Assembly (NCBI RefSeq): GCF_028609805.1
Contig: NZ_CP063189.1
Span: 1,674,001 to 1,738,000 of the forward strand
Direction of reading: 5' to 3'
From: Corynebacterium massiliense DSM 45435
GTDB lineage: Bacteria; Actinomycetota; Actinomycetes; Mycobacteriales; Mycobacteriaceae
Length of the DNA: 64,000 nucleotides
Numbering within the stretch: position 1 is the stretch's first letter; every line of letters starts with the position of its first letter. A program made the position numbers and the translations under genes. The notes below the pieces were generated by a model. The model searched no databases. It was not told the origin of the DNA and saw only the letters and a program-made list of their open reading frames with translations. Shown here in pieces: positions 36,442-44,201 of this stretch.

Positions 36442-36759
36442 ATGCCAAGAAAATTTGACCAGGATGCAAAGGACCGTGTGGTCCGTCTCGTGGAAGATCG
36501 CATCTTGGCAGAAAATATGTCGATGCAAGCCGCGTGCCAGGCAGTAGCTCCAAAGCTGGGGGTTTCATGGCATACGGCCCGTCAATGGACTCAACAGGCC
36601 CGTCGTGCGGGAAACATCCCAGAACCTGTGCCTGAAGATTTGGCCGCGGAAAACGCGAGGCTGCGTCGTGAAAATCAAGAGCTACGCGACACTAATGAGC
36701 TGCTGAAGGCCGCTTCAGCTTTTTTCGCGTCGGAACTCGACCCAAAACGTCGGAAATGA
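36442..36759 (+). CDS. IS3-family transposase OrfA
   Basis: 105 aa DNA-binding part. A helix-turn-helix (SMQAACQAVAPKLGVSWHTARQWTQQARR region, about 28-55) is followed by a leucine-zipper-like coiled coil (AAENARLRRENQELRDTNELLKAA). It overlaps orfB by 4 bases in the -1 frame. A slippery heptamer TTTTTTC at 36720-36726 is in the right phase, so ribosomes can shift to make the OrfAB transposase. Confidence 0.93.
   Translation: MPRKFDQDAKDRVVRLVEDRILAENMSMQAACQAVAPKLGVSWHTARQWTQQARRAGNIPEPVPEDLAAENARLRRENQELRDTNELLKAASAFFASELDPKRRK
36720..36726 (+). promoter_or_regulatory. programmed -1 frameshift heptamer TTTTTTC
   Basis: In the orfA frame the codons are GCT TTT TTC, giving T TTT TTC as an X-XXY-YYZ heptamer. 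After slippage the new frame reads 10 codons into the orfB ATG at 36756 with no stop. Confidence 0.7.
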
Positions 36760-37676
36760 TCCGGTTCATCGATGAATTCCGGGGTCGTTTCTCTGTCGAG
36801 TTCATCTGTAAGACGTTGAAGAATAACCGGGCTGGTGGGTTTATCACCTCGCGTGGCTATCGCCAGTCCAAGGCCCGTGGGTTAAGTGCTCGTCGCCTTC
36901 GTGATGCTGTGCTGGTCGAACGCATTAGAACTGTTCATCGGGATAATTACGGTGTCTACGGTGTACGGAAAATGTGGCATGCTCTCCGCCGTGACGGAAT
37001 TGATATCGGTCGTGAACAAACTGCCCGTTTAATGCGCTTGGCCGGTGTTTCTGGCAAAGGCAAAGGCAGATCACCTCTCACAACCCGTAAGCCTAACGTG
37101 CCTGATCTGCGCCCAGACTTGGTCGAGCGTGAGTTCAAAGCCCCCGGCCCGAACAAACTGTGGGTGGCTGACATTACGTATGTGCGCACGAAGAAAGGCT
37201 TTGTGTATGCCGCGTTTGTCACCGACGTTTACTCCCGACGGATCGTTGGGTGGGCGTTATCAGACTCCATGCGCACCGAAGCGTTGCCGCTGCAAGCTCT
37301 TAATCAGGCGATCGTGTGTGCTGAGGAAACAACAGGTCTCATTCACCATTCGGATCACGGCTCGCAGTACGTCAGCGTGGTCTACAACGAGCGCCTTGCC
37401 CAGCACGGGATTGCCGCTTCCACCGGAACTGTCGGGGATTCTTATGACAATGCTCTGGCTGAAAACGTTAACGGCTCCTACAAGAACGAGCTGATCCATA
37501 CTCGCAGGTGGGATGATGTTGTCGAGGTAGAAATCGCGACGTTCGAGTGGGTGTCATGGTGGAACGAGATGAGGCTTCACCAAAGCTTGGGATACCGAAC
37601 CCCAGTCGAAGTGGAAACCGATTTTTGGAAGCAGAACCCGCCGCAAGAAATAATAGAAATCAAGGCAAATGCCTAG
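36756..37676 (+). CDS. IS3-family transposase OrfB (DDE integrase core)
   Basis: 306 aa catalytic part with the rve integrase core. The catalytic Asp residues are in WVADITYV and HHSDHGSQYVS, and the Glu is in ALAENVNGSYKNEL, 35 residues later. HRDNYGVYGVRKMW is the HTH_21 segment of IS3-type OrfB. The reading frame is complete, with normal length. It is expressed mainly as an OrfAB fusion through -1 frameshifting. Confidence 0.95.
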   Translation: MIRFIDEFRGRFSVEFICKTLKNNRAGGFITSRGYRQSKARGLSARRLRDAVLVERIRTVHRDNYGVYGVRKMWHALRRDGIDIGREQTARLMRLAGVSGKGKGRSPLTTRKPNVPDLRPDLVEREFKAPGPNKLWVADITYVRTKKGFVYAAFVTDVYSRRIVGWALSDSMRTEALPLQALNQAIVCAEETTGLIHHSDHGSQYVSVVYNERLAQHGIAASTGTVGDSYDNALAENVNGSYKNELIHTRRWDDVVEVEIATFEWVSWWNEMRLHQSLGYRTPVEVETDFWKQNPPQEIIEIKANA

Positions 37677-37701
37677 GAACAAAACTCGGGGCACTTCATT
37701 G

Positions 37702-38462
37702 TGGTGGGTCCACACGCGGGTCCATGCACCTGTTTTGGGGTCTTTGATCATGGTTTTCTCGTTCATCCATTCCCGGTAGATCGTTGAAAACTCGTGCAGT
37801 TGCACACCCCACGCGGCGGCTTCATCCAGTGTGGTGATCCGGGTCAGTTTCAGCGCAAGTCGGTAGATGGTGCGCCCGGCATCGGTGCGTGGGTTGGTGG
37901 TGGTGTAGCGGCGGACCACGCGTTGGGCGTGGACGAGGCAGCGTTGAATTTTCGTAGTCGGCCAGCACTTTTTGATTGCGCTGTATGCGCCTTGGCCGCC
38001 GTCGATGACGGCGATGAGTGGGGCTTCGATGCGTTCAAGCAGCAGTTGGTAGTCGCGGGTGGTTTCGTGTTTGCACCAGTGCCAGGCGATCACGTGGTCG
38101 ATGGTCGCCGCGACGATCAGGCAGCCACCGGCGGTGTAGGTGCCATCGAGAAATACCTGGTCGTAGATCCGCTTGTGGTGGCCGGCGGTGGGGTCAGGCA
38201 CATCAACGAGCCAGCACCACTTGAAGCGCCGCTTCATGGTGGCGCGGCTAACACCGTTTCGTTTGGCTAGGTCGTCGAGTGATATTGCGGTGGTGCAATG
38301 CTCGATGAACTGGGTGAACACTGCCGCGTTGGTGATGTCGTTTCGACGTTTGACGCTGGAGGCGCCGCATTGTTTGCAGCGCCATCTGGTGGTGCCTTTG
38401 CTGGTGGTGCCGTTGCGTTTCATTTCACCGCCGCAGTGGCAGCGTGGTTGGTTCTTCGACAT
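37702..38462 (-). pseudogene. N-terminal fragment of IS1249-like transposase
   Basis: The 5' part of the interrupted transposase from ATG 38462 (MSKNQPRC). It holds an N-terminal zinc-ribbon (CHCGGEMK...WRCKQCGAS), a helix-turn-helix (LDDLAKRNGVSRATMKRRF) and two of the three DDE residues (FLDGTYTAGG and VIDGGQGAYSAI). It breaks at the TTG target duplication after WTHH. The translation then runs into the inner element and is not a functional protein. Confidence 0.88.
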
Positions 38463-38533
38463 TGCGACACCACACCACGCCGCGCATAGCACATCACGGC
38501 TGCCACACCGAGGATTTCCCGTCGGGGGCTAGA

Positions 38534-38554
38534 TATATGCTTCCGGAGCATATA
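38534..38554 (-). promoter_or_regulatory. inverted repeat upstream of the IS1249-like transposase
   Basis: TATATGCT (38534-38541) and AGCATATA (38547-38554) with a 5-base loop, A+T-rich, about 72 bp upstream of the transposase ATG; it may be the promoter or operator of the element. Confidence 0.4.
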
Positions 38555-38769
38555 CTTTCCGGAAACCTACAGGTCAATCCGTGAAAATCCGCGATTCCGG
38601 ACACACTTTTTGACCCTTAACCCTGTTCTTCGCTATCCCCGCACCCGAACGCGTGAACGACCGCCCCGATCCACTGTCCGGCCCCTTCTCTACTTTCGGA
38701 TGTGCCCGCTACGGCTGAAGGCTTTCAGCCGATTCCACCCACGTTCGACAGCAGAAGGAGACGCATCCA

Positions 38770-39174
38770 GTGGTCACCGGAACCAACATTTTGAGCACCG
38801 GCGAGGGACACGTCCCGTTTGATCTATTCGGCATCGGCTTTATCGCAATTATCGTTTGGTGTGCTTATAAGGGCATCCGCAGCCGGAAGCTCGGTGCCGC
38901 CAGTGTGTTGGCCGGCATTCTATGTTTCCTGTGGCTGTTTGGCGGCGGTGCGCTTGCTGCGGGCGGAGCGGTCTTTGGCCATGTCGTAGATGGGTGGGAG
39001 AACAAGCAGGCCGAAAAGGAAGGCCGGGATGTGCGTTTGTATAACGGCGACACCGCTCCGGTTGTCGAGGAAGAGACCCCGATCCCTGAGGTGGAGGAGC
39101 CTACTGGGCACGCCTTTATTCCGTGCGAGTGGGTAGACCCGCGCGACCGGGACTTCGGTAACTGCACATGGTGA
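38770..39174 (+). CDS. hypothetical membrane protein
   Basis: 134 aa from GTG 38770, preceded by AGAAGGAGA. Two hydrophobic segments (about 19-35 and 42-70; the second is Gly/Ala-rich) are followed by a polar acidic tail with EEETPIPEVEEP and a Cys-containing end (FIPCEWVDPRDRDFGNCTW). The two Cys could form a disulfide outside the cell. I recognise no family. It lies directly beside the IS1249-like element in the accessory stretch between tRNA-Gly and rpiB. Confidence 0.65.
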   Translation: MVTGTNILSTGEGHVPFDLFGIGFIAIIVWCAYKGIRSRKLGAASVLAGILCFLWLFGGGALAAGGAVFGHVVDGWENKQAEKEGRDVRLYNGDTAPVVEEETPIPEVEEPTGHAFIPCEWVDPRDRDFGNCTW

Positions 39175-39215
39175 TGCGCAGAAACTGTGTGCGCTGTGAC
39201 CTGTGGTTCACAAGT

Positions 39216-39284
39216 ATGGCGCGCCGAAAGAAAATTGATTCAGACCAGTTTTACCTGTTCGACCTGGGAGGAATTACACGATGA
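39216..39284 (+). CDS. possible 22-residue ORF coupled to the next gene
   Basis: ATG 39216 opens MARRKKIDSDQFYLFDLGGI and continues two codons to a TGA that overlaps the ATG of the following gene (ATGA at 39281-39284). The GGAGG that would serve the next gene lies inside this ORF, as in coupled leader peptides. Its own ribosome site is poor. It may be a leader peptide, a remnant of a longer gene or chance. Confidence 0.3.
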   Translation: MARRKKIDSDQFYLFDLGGITR

Positions 39285-39880
39285 TTCTGCAGAAAGCAAC
39301 GATGCGCCGGGCTTACGACGCGGCCGGGATGACAGTGACCAACGAGGAGTTGGACGAGCAGTACGAGCGCATGCAGCAGGAGTGGGAGGATCTGCTCACA
39401 GCGAACGAGACGATGGTGCTGCGCCGGTACTCGCAGCAGACCGGGATAAAGGTAGCAGACGGGTTGACCAGGCACCAGCTACTCAACCAGGCACGGATGC
39501 TGACCGACGACCAGATAAAGGAACGGTATCTCGAGCCGCTGAACCAGATCATCGCCGAGAGGGAGTTGGAGAAGGAACGCGCCCGAGAGATCATCGAGGA
39601 GGACGTGTTGGCCTCGGAGGATCTGTGGAAGACCAAATGGTCGGTATTCCCGGCGGATCATTGGGGAACCCGCCTGGTCAGGCAGCTGTATCCGAACAAG
39701 CCAGGCGGTCGATGGGAATTAATAGCGGGAGCGTTAATTCTGGTCAGGGACTATCAGGGGATTGGGTATCCGGCCCATCCGGAGCAGACGGAGATACTGG
39801 GCAGCTTCGAAAAGACCGTCGACCAAGCTCTCGAGGAGTACAACGAGTATCGTCGCCGACGCAAGCTCCGTCTCAAGTAG
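39281..39880 (+). CDS. hypothetical charged helical protein, accessory region
   Basis: 199 aa, ATG 39281 with GGGAGGAATT upstream. It is strongly charged and predicted mostly helical: TNEELDEQYERMQQEWEDLL, then NQIIAERELEKERAREIIEED, and a basic end EYNEYRRRRKLRLK. No signal peptide, membrane segment or catalytic motif is visible. Base composition is lower in G+C than the flanking housekeeping genes, consistent with transfer. Function unknown. It may work with the 22-residue ORF upstream; no phage or plasmid gene I can name lies beside it. Confidence 0.65.
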   Translation: MILQKATMRRAYDAAGMTVTNEELDEQYERMQQEWEDLLTANETMVLRRYSQQTGIKVADGLTRHQLLNQARMLTDDQIKERYLEPLNQIIAERELEKERAREIIEEDVLASEDLWKTKWSVFPADHWGTRLVRQLYPNKPGGRWELIAGALILVRDYQGIGYPAHPEQTEILGSFEKTVDQALEEYNEYRRRRKLRLK

Positions 39881-40047
39881 AAAACTAACTTGCGGCAATT
39901 CACGCGGTGTAGTCCCTTCCCCGCCCGCGCAGTCGCGCTTTGCGCGGCCCCGAGCTCCCGCGCGCGAGATATGCTCCATTTTCGCCGCAAAACCGCGAAG
40001 ATCGGACCGAAATTGGCTCATTTCTCGCGCGCCATCAGTAACTGGGA

Positions 40048-40071
40048 AGCGCGCACTGAAACACGCGCGCT
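40048..40071 (-). terminator. hairpin downstream of rpiB
   Basis: AGCGCGC (40048-40054) and GCGCGCT (40065-40071), ten-base loop, 16 bases past the rpiB stop on the minus strand; a T-run is weak. The remaining sequence from 39885 to 40047 shows no gene. Confidence 0.4.
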
Positions 40072-40086
40072 GGGAAGCGGGCGCTA

Positions 40087-40569
40087 CTACGCCTCAGAAG
40101 CCTCCGGCACCTCCGGCGCGACGCCGGTGCGCTCGTAGTCGGCGAGGATGTCGATGCGGCGCTGGTGGCGCTCCGCCTCGGACCACTGCTGATCAACGAA
40201 GGCGTCGACGATCTTCAGAATTTCGTCCTCGGAGTGCATGCGGCCGCCGATGCCGATGACCTGGGCGTTGTTGTGCTCGCGGGCCAGGCGCGCGGTCTCC
40301 TCAGACCACGCGAGGGCGCAGCGCACGCCCTTGACCTTATTCGCCGCGATCTGCTCGCCGTTGCCGGAACCGCCCAGGACGATGCCGAGCGCGCCCGGAT
40401 CGTCCACGGTGCGCTGCGCGGCGGCGATGCAAAACGCCGGGTAGTCGTCATTGGCGTCGTACTCGTGCGCGCCGCAATCGACCACGTCGTGGCCGGCGGT
40501 GGTCAGGTGTTCCTTGATGAGCTTCTTCGCATCGAAACCAGCGTGGTCAGCGCCTAGGTAAATACGCAT
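40087..40569 (-). CDS. rpiB: ribose-5-phosphate isomerase B
   Basis: 160 aa LacAB/RpiB-family enzyme interconverting ribose-5-phosphate and ribulose-5-phosphate. GADHAGFDAK at the N-terminus and GIVLGGSGNGEQIAANK are diagnostic. As in mycobacteria, the catalytic-loop position that is Cys in E. coli RpiB is Gly/Ser here, with Glu of GNGEQ as the likely base. The N-terminal half is well conserved, and a 20-residue Pro/Glu/Ala tail is extra. Confidence 0.95.
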   Translation of the reverse strand: MRIYLGADHAGFDAKKLIKEHLTTAGHDVVDCGAHEYDANDDYPAFCIAAAQRTVDDPGALGIVLGGSGNGEQIAANKVKGVRCALAWSEETARLAREHNNAQVIGIGGRMHSEDEILKIVDAFVDQQWSEAERHQRRIDILADYERTGVAPEVPEASEA

Positions 40570-40649
40570 GGCGGTCTAATAGCTCCTTTTTCGCAGTCGT
40601 TGCCCGCGCCGACAGCGCGCGGATATCCGGTGGATGAGACGCCTAGAGT

Positions 40650-41291
40650 CTAGTCGCCGGACTTCTCACCCACTTGCGCCTCCGGCATCTCGGTGCGGGT
40701 GCGCTTGAGCTCGAAGAAGTACGGGTCGACGGCGAGGCCCACGGCGGCATCGAAAAGCGCACCTGCCTTCTCCCCGGTGGGGATGCGGGTGATGACGGGC
40801 CCGAAGAACGCCGAACCTTTCATCTCCACCACCGGGGTACCCACGTCGTCGCCGACCTTATCAATCGCCTCGTCGTGGAACGCCTTGAGCTTCTCATCCA
40901 CCGCATCGGTGTTGGCCACCTCAGCGTAGGAGGCATCGAGGCCGACCTCCTCGAGCGCGGCGGCGATGATGTCGTCGTAAGCGCCAAAGCCCTGACGGTG
41001 GTCGTTTTCTTCCACGTGCACCTTGGTGCCCATCGCGGTGTAGAGCGCGTCGACCTTGTTTGGCTCTTCATCCGCCACCTTGGCAAACACGCGGGCCGGA
41101 CCCCAGGCGGCCTCCATGACCTTCTTGTGGTCGTCATCCTGGTCGTCGTTGCCGTCGTTCAAGATGGCCAGGGACATCGGCACGAACTGCACCTCGATGT
41201 CGCGGACCTTCTCCGCCTCTTTGATCCAGCGCGAGGTCGCCCACGCGAACGGGCACATGACGTCGAACCAAAACTTCACGGGCTCAGCCAT
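40650..41291 (-). CDS. DsbA-fold protein related to mycothiol-dependent nitroreductase Rv2466c
   Basis: 213 aa thioredoxin-fold protein with an inserted helical domain. WFDVMCPFAWATSRWI, EVQFVPMSLAILN, WGPARVF, VGDDVGTPVVEMKGSAFFGPVITRIP and FFELKRTRTE all match the Rv2466c pattern as I recall it. The active site reads CPFA where Rv2466c has CPWC, so the resolving Cys is missing. The start MAEPVK (ATG 41289-41291) follows GGATGG at good spacing; an ATG two codons earlier is possible. Catalysis through a mixed disulfide with mycothiol would still be feasible with a single Cys. Confidence 0.85.
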   Translation of the reverse strand: MAEPVKFWFDVMCPFAWATSRWIKEAEKVRDIEVQFVPMSLAILNDGNDDQDDDHKKVMEAAWGPARVFAKVADEEPNKVDALYTAMGTKVHVEENDHRQGFGAYDDIIAAALEEVGLDASYAEVANTDAVDEKLKAFHDEAIDKVGDDVGTPVVEMKGSAFFGPVITRIPTGEKAGALFDAAVGLAVDPYFFELKRTRTEMPEAQVGEKSGD

Positions 41292-41417
41292 TGTCATCCA
41301 TCCAATCCGTGTCAGTGAACTATTTCTGGAGTGTTACCCACCCCACTGTAGGCGGCGGTTTAGGGTGGATGCATTGACCAAAACTCAAGCACCCAACACG
41401 AAGGGATGTGGCTAATC

Positions 41418-43976
41418 ATGACTTCCGTGAACCTCACCCGCGACGAAGCCGCGAAGCGTTCCCAGCTGGTCACCGCGCACCACTACGACGTGCACCTCGA
41501 CCTCACCGCGTCCGAGGAGTACTTCGTCTCCACGACGACGGCCACGTTCCGGGCGCATGCCAAAGACAGCACGTTCATCGACCTGCGTGCCGGCGAGCTT
41601 GTCGATGTCCGCTTGAACGGCAACCCCCTGCCCACCAACGCGTACAACCCCACCTATGGCATCCCGCTGTCCGGCCTGCAGGAGATGGACTACGAGCTGA
41701 AGGTCACCGCGAAGATCCCGTTCTCCCGCACCGGCGAGGGCCTGCACCGCTTCGTCGACCCGGCCGACGGGAAGACCTACTTCTACACCCAGTTCGAGGC
41801 CGCCGACGCCAAGCGCGTGTTCGCCTGCTTCGATCAGCCGGACATGAAGGCCACCTACGACCTAGCCTTTACCGTCCCGGACGACTGGAAGGTCATCACC
41901 AACTCCCCCGTCACCTGGGACGGTGCTACCGCCCGCGCGAAGGTGGACTACCCGCTGTCGACGTACCTCATCGCGGTGTGCGCCGGCCCTTACCACGAGG
42001 AAACCACCACCTGGCGCGGCGAGCTCACCCACCACCCGGAGACCCCGGAGGGCCAGCCGGAGGCGGTCGAGGTGCCGCTGGGGATCTACTGCCGCCAGTC
42101 GCTGGCGGACCACCTGGACTACGAGCGCCTGTTCACCGAGACCAAGCAGGGTTTCGACTTCTACCACCGCAACTTCGGCTACGCGTACCCGTACGGCAAG
42201 TACGACCAGATCTTCGTGCCCGAGTTCAACGCCGGCGCGATGGAAAACGCCGGGTGCGTGACCATCCGCGACGAGTACGTGTTCACCTCCCAGGCCACGC
42301 ACTACCGCTACGAGCGCCGCGCGGACACCATCCTCCACGAGCTGGCGCACATGTGGTTCGGCGACCTGGTCACCATGCGCTGGTGGGACGATCTGTGGCT
42401 CAACGAGTCCTTCGCCACCTGGTCGGCCGCCATCTCGCAGGCAGAAGAAACCGAGTACGACACCGCCTGGGTCACCTTCGCCAACGTGGAAAAATCCTGG
42501 GCCTACCAGCAGGACCAGCTGCCCACCACGCACCCGATTTCCACCGACGCCACGGACATCGAGACCGTCGAGCAGAACTTCGACGGCATTACCTACGCCA
42601 AGGGCGCGAGCGTGCTCAAGCAGCTGCAGGCGTACGTGGGTCGGGAAAACTTCTTCGCCGGAGTGCGCCGCCACTTCGCCGCTCACCAGTGGGATAACGC
42701 CAGCTTTTCCGATCTGCTCGGCCACTTGGAAGACGCCTCGGGCCGCGACTTGAGCTTCTGGGCCCAGCAGTGGCTGAAGACCACCGGCGTGAACACGCTT
42801 GCCGCAAAGTTCAACGTGGCCGACGACGGCACCTACTCCGACTTCGGCATCAAGCAGTACGGCGACACTCTGCGCACCCACCGCATCGCCGTGGGACTCT
42901 ACCGCCTGGAGGGCGACACCGTCCGCCGCTACCAGCAGGTGGAGCTCGACATCTCCGGCGAGGCCACCTCGGTGCCGCAGCTCAACGGCGTCGCGGCTGC
43001 CGACATGGTGCTGGTCAACGACGACGATCTCACCTACTGCCTGCAGGATTTGGACACGGCGTCGCTGCGGTTCGCTACGGAGAACATCGACAAGATTGCC
43101 GATCCGATGGCGCGCACGCTGATCTGGTCCGCCGCCTGGGAGATGACCCGGGCAGGCACCATGCGCGCCCGCGACTTCGTCGCACTGGTCGCCCGCGGCG
43201 CCCAGGCCGAAACCGAGCGCGCTGTCCTCGAGCGCATCCTCATGCAGGCCACCACCGCGCTGACCAACTACGCCGACCCGCAGTGGGCCGAAGCCACCGG
43301 CTGGGGCCAGCTTGCCGATGTCCTCTTGGACGGCGCCGAGCACTCCCGTGACGCCGAATCCCAGCTCATCTTCACCCAGGCGCTGACCAAGGTGCACCTC
43401 AACGACGCCGCGCGTACTTTCCTGCAGGACAAGCTGGCTAGTTCCGAGGACAACGACCTGCGCTGGCGCGCGATCGCGGCGCTGGTCGCTGACGGCGCGC
43501 TGGACGATCCAGAGGCCACCATCGCCGCCGAGGAGCAGCGCGACAACACCGCGAGCGGCCGCCAAGCCGCGCTGCGCGCCCGCGCGGCTGAGAACACCGA
43601 CGCGAACAAGAAGCAGGTCTGGGAGGAGATCTTCTCCGGCGAGTTGAGCAACCTGGAGCTGCGCCACAAGCTCGAGGGGCTCACCTACCCCGGCTCGACC
43701 GAGCACCTGTTGCCGCTTACTCCGGACTACTTCGAGCGCGCCGAGAAGATGTGGTCCAACGCTTCCGGCGAGGTAGCGCTGACCACCGTCACGGGCGCGT
43801 ACCCGCGCTGGGACGTATCTGAGGAAGCGCTCACGCGTGCCGATGAGTTCCTGCGCCGCGATCTGCCGGGCGGGCTGCGCCGCGTGGTCACCGAGCAGCG
43901 CGACCGCACCGCCCGCGCGCTGCGCAACCGCGCCGTCGACGCGAACGGTACCAATAGCCACGACGCCGAGAAGTAG
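41418..43976 (+). CDS. pepN: aminopeptidase N (M1 zinc metallopeptidase)
   Basis: 852 aa cytosolic peptidase that removes N-terminal residues from peptides. GAMENAG (exopeptidase motif) precedes the zinc site HELAH with the third ligand Glu in WLNESFATW, the HExxH-x18-E pattern. A C-terminal ERAP1-like helical domain follows. The start MTSVNLTRDEA (ATG 41418) is preferred over one four codons earlier. It is divergent from the DsbA-like gene. Confidence 0.96.
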   Translation: MTSVNLTRDEAAKRSQLVTAHHYDVHLDLTASEEYFVSTTTATFRAHAKDSTFIDLRAGELVDVRLNGNPLPTNAYNPTYGIPLSGLQEMDYELKVTAKIPFSRTGEGLHRFVDPADGKTYFYTQFEAADAKRVFACFDQPDMKATYDLAFTVPDDWKVITNSPVTWDGATARAKVDYPLSTYLIAVCAGPYHEETTTWRGELTHHPETPEGQPEAVEVPLGIYCRQSLADHLDYERLFTETKQGFDFYHRNFGYAYPYGKYDQIFVPEFNAGAMENAGCVTIRDEYVFTSQATHYRYERRADTILHELAHMWFGDLVTMRWWDDLWLNESFATWSAAISQAEETEYDTAWVTFANVEKSWAYQQDQLPTTHPISTDATDIETVEQNFDGITYAKGASVLKQLQAYVGRENFFAGVRRHFAAHQWDNASFSDLLGHLEDASGRDLSFWAQQWLKTTGVNTLAAKFNVADDGTYSDFGIKQYGDTLRTHRIAVGLYRLEGDTVRRYQQVELDISGEATSVPQLNGVAAADMVLVNDDDLTYCLQDLDTASLRFATENIDKIADPMARTLIWSAAWEMTRAGTMRARDFVALVARGAQAETERAVLERILMQATTALTNYADPQWAEATGWGQLADVLLDGAEHSRDAESQLIFTQALTKVHLNDAARTFLQDKLASSEDNDLRWRAIAALVADGALDDPEATIAAEEQRDNTASGRQAALRARAAENTDANKKQVWEEIFSGELSNLELRHKLEGLTYPGSTEHLLPLTPDYFERAEKMWSNASGEVALTTVTGAYPRWDVSEEALTRADEFLRRDLPGGLRRVVTEQRDRTARALRNRAVDANGTNSHDAEK

Positions 43977-44014
43977 GCCGCGGCGGAGCAGGTTGTACGC
44001 GAAGTAATCGGCGA

Positions 44015-44040
44015 GGAGAAAGCGCCCCGTCGCTTTCTCC
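44015..44040 (+). terminator. terminator after pepN
   Basis: Perfect ten-base stem GGAGAAAGCG (44015-44024) and CGCTTTCTCC (44031-44040), six-base loop. Confidence 0.65.
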
Positions 44041-44092
44041 CTAACCGTATGCCCGTTACGCTGGGATTATACTCCGCAGGCGGGTCTGCGAA

Positions 44093-44117
44093 GAAATTGT
44101 CACGCTGTGATAATTTC
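44093..44117. promoter_or_regulatory. operator-like palindrome upstream of the Dcu transporter
   Basis: GAAATTGTCAC (44093-44103), GCT, GTGATAATTTC (44107-44117): 11-bp arms with one mismatch. The inner halves are TCAC...GTGA, the inverse arrangement of a CRP/GlxR site, so the binding protein is unknown. Confidence 0.5.
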
Positions 44118-44149
44118 CTCGCACGCGCAGCTGGCTTTGCCTTTCCGCG

Positions 44150-44172
44150 GGTACATATTCTGCTTATGTACC
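44150..44172. promoter_or_regulatory. second palindrome, overlapping the likely -10 of the Dcu transporter
   Basis: GGTACATA (44150-44157), seven bases, TATGTACC (44165-44172): perfect 8-bp arms. It spans a TATTCT -10-like hexamer and ends 29 bases before the start codon, a good position for a repressor. Confidence 0.5.
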
Positions 44173-44201
44173 AACCTCTGAACTAGCGGAAAGGCGCACG
44201 C

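Larger units (their letters stand above)
36392..37698 (+). mobile_element. intact IS3-family insertion sequence
   Basis: 1307 bp. Imperfect 23-bp terminal repeats begin TGAAGTGTCCCAGG (left) and TGAAGTGCCCCGAG (right, inverted), three mismatches. The 3-bp target duplication TTG is at 36389-36391 and 37699-37701. It encodes overlapping orfA and orfB with a frameshift site, so it looks active. It inserted into the transposase gene of the surrounding IS1249-like element. Confidence 0.93.
35929..38623 (-). mobile_element. IS1249-like element (IS256 family) interrupted by an IS3-family element
   Basis: Terminal inverted repeats start GGTTAAGGGTCAAAA at the left (from 35930) and are matched at the right end (to 38622), with two mismatches in 26 bases. 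The flanks carry a direct repeat TGTTCTTC (35921-35928 and 38624-38631), an 8-bp target duplication typical of IS256. Subtracting the inner element and its 3-bp duplication leaves 1385 bp, which is the length I recall for IS1249 of Tn5432 (not checked). The region 38463-38769 holds its right end and the start of the accessory gene at 38770. Confidence 0.88.

Noticed and set aside
35784..40087. Integrative element inserted at tRNA-Gly
   Set aside because: No integrase and no second copy of the tRNA 3' end was found before rpiB; the visible mobile DNA is explained by two insertion sequences.
41862..43961. Long open frame antisense to pepN (699 codons)
   Set aside because: Composition is that of a mirror of pepN third-position GC bias; pepN has all zinc-peptidase motifs.
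44093..44117. GlxR (CRP-type) site before the Dcu gene
   Set aside because: GlxR sites read TGTGA-N6-TCACA; here the halves are in the inverse order (TCAC-GCT-GTGA), so I only call it an unassigned palindrome.
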